From positions 1-11,339 of the forward strand of contig DFGN01000029.1 in NCBI GenBank assembly GCA_002371235.1: a stretch of 11,339 bases of DNA, in the 5' to 3' direction. This DNA is from Candidatus Saccharibacteria bacterium UBA3749. Lineage in GTDB: Bacteria > Patescibacteriota > Saccharimonadia > Saccharimonadales > Saccharimonadaceae. Of the stretch, positions 1 through 5,001 are shown one piece after another; positions within the stretch are counted from its first letter, which is position 1; each line of letters starts with the position of its first letter. The notes under the pieces are model-generated. The model ran no database searches. It was not told the origin of the DNA and was given only the letters and a program-made list of their open reading frames with translations. Made by a program: the position numbers and the translations under genes.

Positions 1-419
1 ACTACACCTGGGCTGCTGCCATGGCTAATACCAATTACTATACCAGCTCATCTACTTCAGAGGCTGCTAACACTTCCATCTGCCCTACCAACTGGACTTT
101 GCCAACCAGTGGCACCACCGCCAAAGACTTCGGTATTCTTTCTCAACGTTATGGTGGCACAGGTAGCAATCAAAGCGGTACTGGTACTGGCGACATTATG
201 AGTAATCGCTTTAGAAGCTTCCCGAATAATTTCCTTTACTCCGGCTACTTCAGTGGCTCGTCCGCGAGCTATCGTGGCTCGTACGGCCGCTATTGGAGTA
301 GGTCGGCCTACAGCAGCCTCAACTCTTACTACCTGTACCTCTACTCTACGTACTTGTACCCGTCCGACTACAACAGTAAGAACTCCGGCTTTAGCGTCCG
401 TTGCTTGATAGGTAGTTAG
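1..419 (+). CDS. FISUMP-domain surface protein, C-terminal fragment (5' end outside window)
   Basis: The first complete codon is at position 3 and the frame is open to the window edge, so the gene starts upstream. About 138 residues are visible, ending in TAG. The fragment begins with YTWAAA, matching the YSWAAAA segment of the paralog at 5002. It then has SICPTNWTLPT, the conserved core of the Fib_succ_major (FISUMP) domain, and ends GFSVRCLIGS, the usual close of that domain. The family is secreted, and a role at the cell surface is inferred from the full-length paralogs. The last 60 residues before the end contain 13 Tyr and 16 Ser. Base composition there is about 62% GC (241-300), against about 35% in the tail of the paralog at 5002. 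An internal ATG at 21 is not a credible start because the homology extends upstream of it. Confidence 0.85.
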   Translation, partial: YTWAAAMANTNYYTSSSTSEAANTSICPTNWTLPTSGTTAKDFGILSQRYGGTGSNQSGTGTGDIMSNRFRSFPNNFLYSGYFSGSSASYRGSYGRYWSRSAYSSLNSYYLYLYSTYLYPSDYNSKNSGFSVRCLIGS

Positions 420-528
420 TTCATTTAGCGTTCTATCTACCCCCGCAGAGGAATAGCTCAAAAGTTATTTCTGTTTCCTCCCCGTGCTCACCCCAGCGAT
501 AATTTGGCACGAAGCTTCATTTTAGCTC

Positions 529-557
529 TTGAAAATCCTCCCCATTCGGTGTATACT
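529..557 (+). promoter_or_regulatory. Promoter of the ftsZ cluster
   Basis: TTGAAA (529-534) and TATACT (552-557) are separated by exactly 17 bases, a strong housekeeping-sigma promoter. The predicted transcript starts near 564. A GAGG ribosome site at 574-577 sits five bases before the ftsZ ATG at 583. The intergenic stretch 420-528 before it shows no gene. It has only a loose GAGGAA (448-453) / TTCCTC (475-480) inverted pair that is not a convincing terminator. Confidence 0.75.
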
Positions 558-582
558 TTTATCAAAGTAAAGTGAGGTAGTT

Positions 583-1746
583 ATGCCAGAAGTCAAACCA
601 ACAGAGGTGGAAAGTAAAGCAAGCATTAAAGTCGTAGGTGTAGGTGGCGCCGGTGGTTCAGCAGTGGAGCGCATGAAAGAAGTGGGTCTTTCTGGTGTAG
701 AATTCGTTGCGGTTAATACTGATGCCCAAGCCCTTCATCATAACCCTGCCGATGTCAAGGTTCATATTGGCAAAGGTCTCGGTGCCGGTGGTGATCCAGA
801 GAAGGGGCGTGAGGCTGCCGAGGAGAGCAGGGAAGCCATCGATAAGGCTCTTGATGGAGCCGATATGGTCTTTATTACTCTCGGTGCTGGCGGTGGTACC
901 GGTTCTGGTGCTGGTCCTGTTGTCGCTGAGGAGGCCCGCAAGAAAGACATTCTTACCGTTGGTGTCGCGACAAAGCCATTTACGTTTGAAGGTGCTCGTC
1001 GCAAGGCGAATGCCGATGTCGCTATCGACAAGCTAGCCCGCCAGGTAGATGCTCTCATTACTATTCCGAATGATCGCCTCCTACAGACCATTGACCCTCG
1101 TACCCCACTTCTCGAGACCTTCAAAATCGCTGACGATGTCCTTCGTCAAGGCGTTCAGGGTATTTCTGAGCTTATCACTGAGCACTCACTTATTAACCTT
1201 GACTTTGCTGATGTCAAGGCAATTATGAAGAATGCCGGCTCTGCTCTAATGGGCATCGGTCGCGCTAGTGGCGAGAACCGCGCTGTTATCGCAGCGCAGC
1301 AAGCCGTAGAGTCCCCACTGATTGAGGTGAAGATTGAAGGTGCTCGCGGTGTGCTCTTTAGTGTGGCTGGTGGTTATGACATGTCCATGAGCGAAATTCA
1401 GGAAGCCGCTGAAGTCATCACTGGTGCAGTTTCGCCTGATGCCAACATCATCTTTGGGGCATCAATCCGTCCCGAGCTCGATGATGAAATTGTCGTGACT
1501 GTAGTTGCTACTGGTTTTGATTCCGATTATTATAATGAACCCGAGCCTGAGGCTGAGCAATCTGAGTCAACTGGTCTGAATGACGAAAAGCCTACTACCG
1601 AAGCCAAGGATTTTGCTCTTGAGAGCAAGACGAATATGTGGGACTCCATCAAAAAGGAACCTGAGCCGGAACCAGTCATGAACGATGATGATATGGACAT
1701 CCCACCTTCCCTTAGAGAACGTTTTAAGAACCGCAAGAAGAAATAA
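583..1746 (+). CDS. ftsZ: Cell division protein FtsZ
   Basis: FtsZ is the tubulin-like GTPase that polymerises into the cytokinetic ring under the membrane. The protein has 387 residues, a normal length. Residues 15-30 hold the N-terminal nucleotide-binding strand and glycine loop (VVGVGGAGGSAVERM), and the tubulin signature GGGTGSG is at 103-109. The T7 synergy loop NLDFADVKAIM (205-215) keeps the catalytic-type acidic residues D207 and D210. After the globular part (to about 315) comes an acidic, Glu/Pro-rich linker. The protein ends with a recognisable C-terminal partner-binding peptide, DIPPSLRERF (372-381), and a basic tip NRKKK, which in other bacteria contacts FtsA/SepF-type membrane tethers. 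The start is fixed by GAGG five bases upstream and a good promoter. It is the first gene of a forward cluster, and its TAA lies 15 bases before the next ATG. Confidence 0.98.
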   Translation: MPEVKPTEVESKASIKVVGVGGAGGSAVERMKEVGLSGVEFVAVNTDAQALHHNPADVKVHIGKGLGAGGDPEKGREAAEESREAIDKALDGADMVFITLGAGGGTGSGAGPVVAEEARKKDILTVGVATKPFTFEGARRKANADVAIDKLARQVDALITIPNDRLLQTIDPRTPLLETFKIADDVLRQGVQGISELITEHSLINLDFADVKAIMKNAGSALMGIGRASGENRAVIAAQQAVESPLIEVKIEGARGVLFSVAGGYDMSMSEIQEAAEVITGAVSPDANIIFGASIRPELDDEIVVTVVATGFDSDYYNEPEPEAEQSESTGLNDEKPTTEAKDFALESKTNMWDSIKKEPEPEPVMNDDDMDIPPSLRERFKNRKKK

Positions 1747-1761
1747 TCGAGAGGCCCGCGG

Positions 1762-2208
1762 ATGAACAAACTACGAATCGGAGATAGTAAAGTTCTAGAA
1801 AGCCGCGAGACTGTCGATGGCACTATGATTCGTCGTCGCCGTGAATCGCCCGATGGTCGTCGCTTTACGACCTATGAGCGCATTGAGATACCACAATTAA
1901 CTGTCATCAAGCGCAGCGGTAATCAGGAAATCTACGATCGCGATAAACTGCTCTTAGCGGTCAAACGTAGCGTAGGTAAGTTTTTCAAATCCGAACTTGA
2001 GCTTGAGGCTGTAGTGAACAAAGCTTCAGACATTTTATATTCCTATAATACCGACCAGATCACCAGTAAACAGATTGGTGAAGCTGTTCTTGACGTCTTG
2101 GCTGAGGTTAATGAAGTTGCTTATGTCCGCTTCGCCTCTGTCTTCCGCGAATTCAAAACCCTTGAGGATTTCGAAAACATTCTAAAGGAGCAAAAAAAGA
2201 AAAAATGA
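1762..2208 (+). CDS. NrdR-like ATP-cone protein lacking the zinc-ribbon cysteines
   Basis: The 148 residues align with the whole length of NrdR, the ATP/dATP-sensing repressor of ribonucleotide reductase genes. DSKVLESR (8-15) corresponds to the usual DTKVIDSR, RRRR is at 24-27, and RFTTYERIE is at 34-42. The ATP-cone follows from about 47 (TVIKRSGNQEIYDRDKLL) to the conserved NEVAYVRFASVFREF (117-131). What is missing is the zinc ribbon. The N-terminal CPxC pair is absent (MNKLRIGD instead), and the second pair is gone: RRRR-ESPDGRR-FTT has Ser for the first Cys and is one residue shorter. There is no cysteine anywhere in the protein. An upstream start cannot restore it, because the ftsZ stop is in the same frame 15 bases earlier. 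Nucleotide-dependent oligomerisation looks retained, but zinc-dependent DNA binding is doubtful. GAGG at 1751-1754 serves as ribosome site. It is probably co-transcribed with ftsZ. Confidence 0.88.
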   Translation: MNKLRIGDSKVLESRETVDGTMIRRRRESPDGRRFTTYERIEIPQLTVIKRSGNQEIYDRDKLLLAVKRSVGKFFKSELELEAVVNKASDILYSYNTDQITSKQIGEAVLDVLAEVNEVAYVRFASVFREFKTLEDFENILKEQKKKK

Positions 2209-2459
2209 GAGTTGTATGTATTTATCGAGATAATCAAGACTACACTCGCTCGGTCGACGAGTGGCTTGAGAATATACGTCGTCAGACCGGCAGGGAAATA
2301 GAGACTATGGACCCCGACCGTAACCCCGGGTTCTGCGAAGCCTACGACGTAGTCGAATACCCCACTATCATGGCGCTGGGGAACAACGGCGAAGTCCGCG
2401 CATCCTGGCGTGGCAAAACTCTCCCGCTTATTAATGAAGTTCTATTCTATCTAGTTTAA
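2205..2459 (+). CDS. Small thioredoxin-fold protein without a CxxC active site
   Basis: The 84-residue protein starts inside the stop codon of the NrdR-like gene (ATGA overlap at 2205-2208), which implies translational coupling. An AAGGAG lies further up at 2185-2190. The second half matches the thioredoxin fold: MDPDRNPGFCEAYDVVEYPT (35-54) corresponds to the thioredoxin stretch NIDxNPxxAxxYGIxxxPT, followed by a strand and NNGEVRASWRG (60-70). Pro53 is the expected cis-proline. The usual WCxxC segment after the first strand is replaced by YRDNQDY (7-13). Only C5 and C44 remain, so dithiol-disulfide exchange is not expected. Possible roles are binding or a one-cysteine chemistry, and none can be proven here. 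Its place directly behind an NrdR-like gene may hint at a link to ribonucleotide reduction, which uses thioredoxin-type reductants. That link is inference. Confidence 0.75.
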   Translation: MRVVCIYRDNQDYTRSVDEWLENIRRQTGREIETMDPDRNPGFCEAYDVVEYPTIMALGNNGEVRASWRGKTLPLINEVLFYLV

Positions 2460-2471
2460 CCTGCCAAAGCA

Positions 2472-2480
2472 TGTTACAAT
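2472..2480 (+). promoter_or_regulatory. Extended -10 promoter for a probably leaderless mscS-type transcript
   Basis: TGTTACAAT is an extended -10 (TG-n-TACAAT, hexamer 2475-2480). Transcription would begin six or seven bases downstream, at 2486-2487, which is the A of the channel gene's ATG. There is no purine-rich ribosome site between the hexamer and the ATG and no good -35. Both fit a leaderless message. An alternative is read-through from the ftsZ cluster, since no terminator is visible at 2460-2486. Confidence 0.5.
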
Positions 2481-2486
2481 AAGCAT

Positions 2487-3287
2487 ATGAAGTTTATTGA
2501 AACAGTCATTAATGACGTCTGGGTTCAACGTTGTTTTTGGTCACTTATCGTCTGTATATTTAGTCTTATACTTTATCGCATTATTGCCAAATTTTTAAGT
2601 AGCAAAGAGAAAAAGAACTCTAGAATCCTCTCCAGCAAGAAGAACAGGACCTTCATCCGTATCCTCAAGAACATCATCGGATACACGATCGCTACATTTA
2701 CGGCCTTGGTGGTTTTGCAGATTTTTGGCGTTGATGTTTCCTCAATGCTGGCCGGTGTGGGTATTGCAAGTATCGTAATTGGCTTTGCCCTGCAGGATGC
2801 GATGAAAGATATTTTTCGTGGGTTCGAAATCATTTCGGATGGCTACTACGATATCGGTGATGTAATCAAATATGGCGACAATGTCGGTCAGGTTCAATCA
2901 ATCAGTCTTCGCACTACCAAGATTCAAGATATTAACACGATGAATATTGTCTCCATCGCCAATCGTAATATTAATCAGGTCGAGATAGTTTCCGGCTATC
3001 TTTATATCCCTATTCCATTTCCATACGAAGTTTCTACCGAAAACGCCGAGACAGTAATTTATGACATCGTAAGACAGATTATCCATCATGATGGCGTGAA
3101 TGATGCCAAGTATCAGGGCGTCACAGCTCTAACTAATTCATCGCTCAATTATCAAATTGTTGTTACTTGCGATCCAATGAACCAGCTTCAGATTCAGCGC
3201 GATTGTCTTCGTATCATTATTACGACCTTAGAAGAGAACAAAATCCGCATTCCTCACGCCCAGCTGGATATTCACACTAAAAAGTAG
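2487..3287 (+). CDS. MscS-family small-conductance mechanosensitive channel
   Basis: This inner-membrane channel opens under membrane tension and releases solutes during osmotic downshock. The protein has 266 residues, close to the roughly 286 of E. coli MscS. Hydrophobic segments lie at about 13-35, 61-81 and 85-105. The third is the pore helix: GVGIASIVIGFALQDAMKDI (90-109) has the Gly/Ala packing pattern and the following amphipathic bend of the family. The beta domain follows, with YYDIGDVIKYGDNVGQVQSI (120-139) and LRTTKIQDINTMNIVSIANR (141-160), then the alpha/beta cytoplasmic cage to residue 266. It has the three-helix minimal architecture without extra N-terminal domains. It is separated by 27 bases from the thioredoxin-like gene and runs convergently into the HD-domain gene. 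Confidence 0.94.
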   Translation: MKFIETVINDVWVQRCFWSLIVCIFSLILYRIIAKFLSSKEKKNSRILSSKKNRTFIRILKNIIGYTIATFTALVVLQIFGVDVSSMLAGVGIASIVIGFALQDAMKDIFRGFEIISDGYYDIGDVIKYGDNVGQVQSISLRTTKIQDINTMNIVSIANRNINQVEIVSGYLYIPIPFPYEVSTENAETVIYDIVRQIIHHDGVNDAKYQGVTALTNSSLNYQIVVTCDPMNQLQIQRDCLRIIITTLEENKIRIPHAQLDIHTKK

Positions 3288-3309
3288 CCCTCTAAAGAAG
3301 AGGACTACT
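3279..3309 (-). terminator. Terminator of the reverse-strand HD gene (overlaps the channel gene's end)
   Basis: The stem AGTAG-C-CCTCT (3283-3293) pairs with AGAGG-A-CTACT (3299-3309) around an AAAGA loop, with one C/A mismatch. On the reverse strand the stem is followed by TTTTT (complement of 3279-3283), giving a standard intrinsic terminator for the gene at 3326-3949. On the forward strand there is no T run after the stem, so it would be weaker for the channel gene. Confidence 0.6.
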
Positions 3310-3325
3310 AGTACGGTGGAATTGA

Positions 3326-3949
3326 CTAATCTAGGTCTACGTTATGATACCTGGCCATCATCACCAGAGTGTTTTTTAGTACTGTGCGAATCGTATGAAG
3401 CATATCCGATAATTCGGGATACTCATACTTAGCTTCTTTCAGTACTGGCATCAAGAGTTCATGAGTCTCCAAGATGTTCTTGACAATTGCTTCTTCTGAC
3501 AAGGCTCCCTCTGCATCATTCAGATTAGCGTAGCGGTCAAATGCTTTACAGATAACCGCCTCCTTTGAGCCAAGTAGCTCGTTGAAATAACGCCGTTTTG
3601 TTTCGATTTTCTCCTCGCCCTGAAACGGCCTCAGAGTCATCAACTTAACGCCATTTTTCACAACTTCGTTTACTGGCAATGCTGACAGTGGAATGTTGCA
3701 ATCTTCACAGACATCATGTAGCAAGATTGTGGCGACAATTTCGTCCGTCATGCCTTTGCATGCAATTGCATCGCACGCCATCGACAACGGGTGAATGATG
3801 TAGGGTGTTCCATTTTTGCGGAGCTGTCCATTGTGGGCCCGTCGCGCAAACACCAAGGCTGCCCGAGACTGCTCAAATCCTGGCCCATCCAGTCGCCCCC
3901 TGAGATACGTAAACATCGTTTGTTCATTCGGTGCATAAACATTGGACAT
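3326..3949 (-). CDS. Single-domain HD hydrolase of the RelA/SpoT type (putative small alarmone hydrolase)
   Basis: The 207-residue protein resembles the hydrolase half of Rel/SpoT. FARRAHNGQLRKNGTPYIIH (34-53) matches the family string ARxAHxGQxRKxGxPYIxHP. LLHDVCED (76-83) carries the HD metal pair H78-D79 with the catalytic-type E82-D83, and KAFDRYANL (135-143) carries the distal metal ligand D138. Together with H53 this is the full metal-site set of (p)ppGpp 3'-pyrophosphohydrolases. No synthetase (RelA_SpoT), TGS or ACT domain follows, so it is like Mesh1-type small alarmone hydrolases. The expected reaction is (p)ppGpp to GDP/GTP plus pyrophosphate. Other nucleotide substrates are possible for stand-alone HD proteins. 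The start is supported by an AAAGGTGG site 8-15 bases upstream. The gene is monocistronic and diverges from the LiaF-like gene. Confidence 0.85.
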   Translation of the reverse strand: MSNVYAPNEQTMFTYLRGRLDGPGFEQSRAALVFARRAHNGQLRKNGTPYIIHPLSMACDAIACKGMTDEIVATILLHDVCEDCNIPLSALPVNEVVKNGVKLMTLRPFQGEEKIETKRRYFNELLGSKEAVICKAFDRYANLNDAEGALSEEAIVKNILETHELLMPVLKEAKYEYPELSDMLHTIRTVLKNTLVMMARYHNVDLD

Positions 3950-3989
3950 GGTTTCACCACCTTTCTAAAGTACGTCCCACCTTGCCCCG

Positions 3990-3998
3990 ATTATACCA
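3990..3998 (-). promoter_or_regulatory. Extended -10 promoter of the HD hydrolase gene
   Basis: Reading the reverse strand, TGGTATAAT (3998 to 3990) is a perfect extended -10. No clear -35 lies upstream. The predicted start leaves a leader of about 30-35 bases containing the AAAGG ribosome site (3964 to 3960). The same nine-base motif occurs for the divergent gene at 4087-4095. Confidence 0.65.
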
Positions 3999-4086
3999 TA
4001 TCTATCAGCTTCTCTGCGTAACTCGCTAGAAACCCAATCTTCGCCAAACATGAAGCCTTCCGTATTGGTACAATTTAGTTCGGTAA

Positions 4087-4095
4087 TGGTATAAT
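4087..4095 (+). promoter_or_regulatory. Extended -10 promoter of the LiaF-like gene
   Basis: TGGTATAAT is a perfect extended -10. A partial -35, TTGGTA, is at 4065-4070 with a 19-base spacer, which is long, so the TG extension probably carries recognition. An AAAGGA ribosome site follows at 4112-4117, nine bases before the ATG at 4127. Confidence 0.7.
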
Positions 4096-4126
4096 ATACC
4101 TAGAATTAAACAAAGGACTATTTACC

Positions 4127-4837
4127 ATGAAAAAAGCAAGACCAATCATCTGGGGAGTCGCCATCATGGCACTCGGTATTATTTTCGCCTGTCGCGCCAT
4201 CGGCTGGTTCGACTTCGACATTTTCTTCGACGGCTGGTGGACATTATTCATCATCATCCCATCTGTCGTTAGCATCTTCACCGAGAAGGACAAACTCGCC
4301 AGCGTCGGCTTCCTGTCCGCCGGTATCATTCTCCTCCTTGCCGCTCAAGGAGTCATCACCTACGACATGGCCTGGAAAATCATTCTCCCCGTCTTTCTCG
4401 TACTAATTGGCCTCGGCATCATCCTAAGAACCATCTTCCACAGTGACAACGACAAAGAAGTCGAACAAAAAGTCAAAGAAGTCGGCGACGGCAAAAGCCT
4501 CGACTCCCAAATGGCCATCTTCTCCGGTAGCGAACGTACGTACAAAGACGAAACCTTCACCGGCTCCAACCTCGTCGCCGTCTTTGGCGGGGTCGAGCTC
4601 GACCTCTCCCATGCCAGATTCACCAAAGACACTGTCATCAAGGCCTTCGCACTCTTTGGTGGCATTGACATCCGAGTCCCCGAAGACGTCATTGTCAAAT
4701 CCCGCTCCGGCTTTATTTTTGGCGGCATCTCCGACGACCGCAAGTCCGACCGCGAAAAAGGCAAACACACCATCTACCTCGACGCCGCTGGCGGCTTCGG
4801 CGGCATCTCCATCACCGACAAAACCACCAAGCACTAA
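4127..4837 (+). CDS. LiaF-like membrane protein (cell-wall stress sensor family)
   Basis: The 236-residue protein has two parts. Residues 1-105 hold four hydrophobic segments at about 7-25, 37-52, 58-76 and 84-101, resembling the LiaI/LiaF-type transmembrane region. After a charged linker (106-125) comes a soluble repeat-rich domain with the LiaF C-terminal pattern (Pfam DUF2154 type): MAIFSGSERTYK (129-140), LVAVFGGVELDLSHARF (149-165), FALFGGIDIRVPEDVIV (174-190) and FIFGGISDD (196-204), each a beta turn built around GG. In Firmicutes LiaF restrains the LiaRS cell-envelope stress response. No LiaR/LiaS lies in this window, so a role in envelope sensing is inferred from family only. The coding sequence is strongly C-ending (about 65% GC at 4561-4620, against about 40% in the channel gene), suggesting different codon selection or acquisition. 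It ends just before a terminator. Confidence 0.8.
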   Translation: MKKARPIIWGVAIMALGIIFACRAIGWFDFDIFFDGWWTLFIIIPSVVSIFTEKDKLASVGFLSAGIILLLAAQGVITYDMAWKIILPVFLVLIGLGIILRTIFHSDNDKEVEQKVKEVGDGKSLDSQMAIFSGSERTYKDETFTGSNLVAVFGGVELDLSHARFTKDTVIKAFALFGGIDIRVPEDVIVKSRSGFIFGGISDDRKSDREKGKHTIYLDAAGGFGGISITDKTTKH

Positions 4838-4864
4838 AGCTTGTGGTTAGCATCCAGTCCCCTT

Positions 4865-4890
4865 GGGAGCACTACTTTGCTCCCATTTTT
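4865..4890 (+). terminator. Intrinsic terminator downstream of the LiaF-like gene
   Basis: GGGAGCA (4865-4871) and TGCTCCC (4878-4884) pair perfectly over seven bases around a CTACTT loop, followed by ATTTTT. An almost identical hairpin lies at 8583-8608, before the second surface-protein gene, as part of a duplicated upstream module. Confidence 0.85.
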
Positions 4891-4920
4891 ACTACGCGCT
4901 CTATTTTTTTGCAATCCCTC

Positions 4921-4949
4921 TTGATATATATATATATATATATTACAAT
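4921..4949 (+). promoter_or_regulatory. Putative slippage-tunable promoter of surface protein A, 17-base spacer
   Basis: TTGATA (4921-4926) matches five of six -35 consensus bases. TACAAT (4944-4949) matches five of six -10 bases. The spacer between them is exactly 17 bases and consists entirely of alternating AT. In the second copy (8638-8670) the same elements are 21 bases apart. Predicted transcription start is near 4956. Confidence 0.55.
4924..4943 (+). repeat. AT dinucleotide tract, 10 units
   Basis: There are ten uninterrupted AT units, flanked by TTG on the left and TACAAT on the right. The homologous tract at 8641-8664 has twelve units. The length difference against near-identical flanks is the direct sequence evidence for slippage. 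Confidence 0.95.
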
Positions 4950-4963
4950 AAACATAATGATTA

Positions 4964-4972
4964 TGGTAAAAT
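4964..4972 (+). promoter_or_regulatory. Second, invariant extended -10 upstream of surface protein A
   Basis: TGGTAAAAT is an extended -10 one base from TGGTATAAT. It is identical in both repeat copies. It would give a leader of about 22 bases including the AGAAAGG ribosome site (4981-4987), which lies an unusually long 14 bases before the ATG at 5002. It could provide a constant basal level next to the tract-containing promoter, or it may be the real promoter with the tract acting only as an upstream element. Confidence 0.55.
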
Positions 4973-5001
4973 AGTATATAAGAAAGGTCATCAATAATAA
5001 T

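Noticed and set aside
57..461. 134-codon reverse frame opposite the left-edge surface protein
   Set aside because: It is a shadow of a GC-rich, repetitive coding tail. It has no homology landmarks, while the forward frame matches the FISUMP family.
448..480. GAGGAA/TTCCTC inverted pair as terminator of the left-edge gene
   Set aside because: The stem is only six bases with a loop of about 21 and is followed by C-rich sequence without a T run.
2181..2212. Recoded TGA (as in Gracilibacteria/Absconditabacteria)
   Set aside because: TGA ends the NrdR-like gene at its normal family length and overlaps the next ATG. No internal in-frame TGA occurs in the conserved genes, so the standard code fits.
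4360..4834. Long open frames opposite the LiaF-like gene and one in another forward frame
   Set aside because: They are shadows caused by its C-ending codons. They are low-complexity, have no recognisable domain, and the forward +1 frame has a clear family match.
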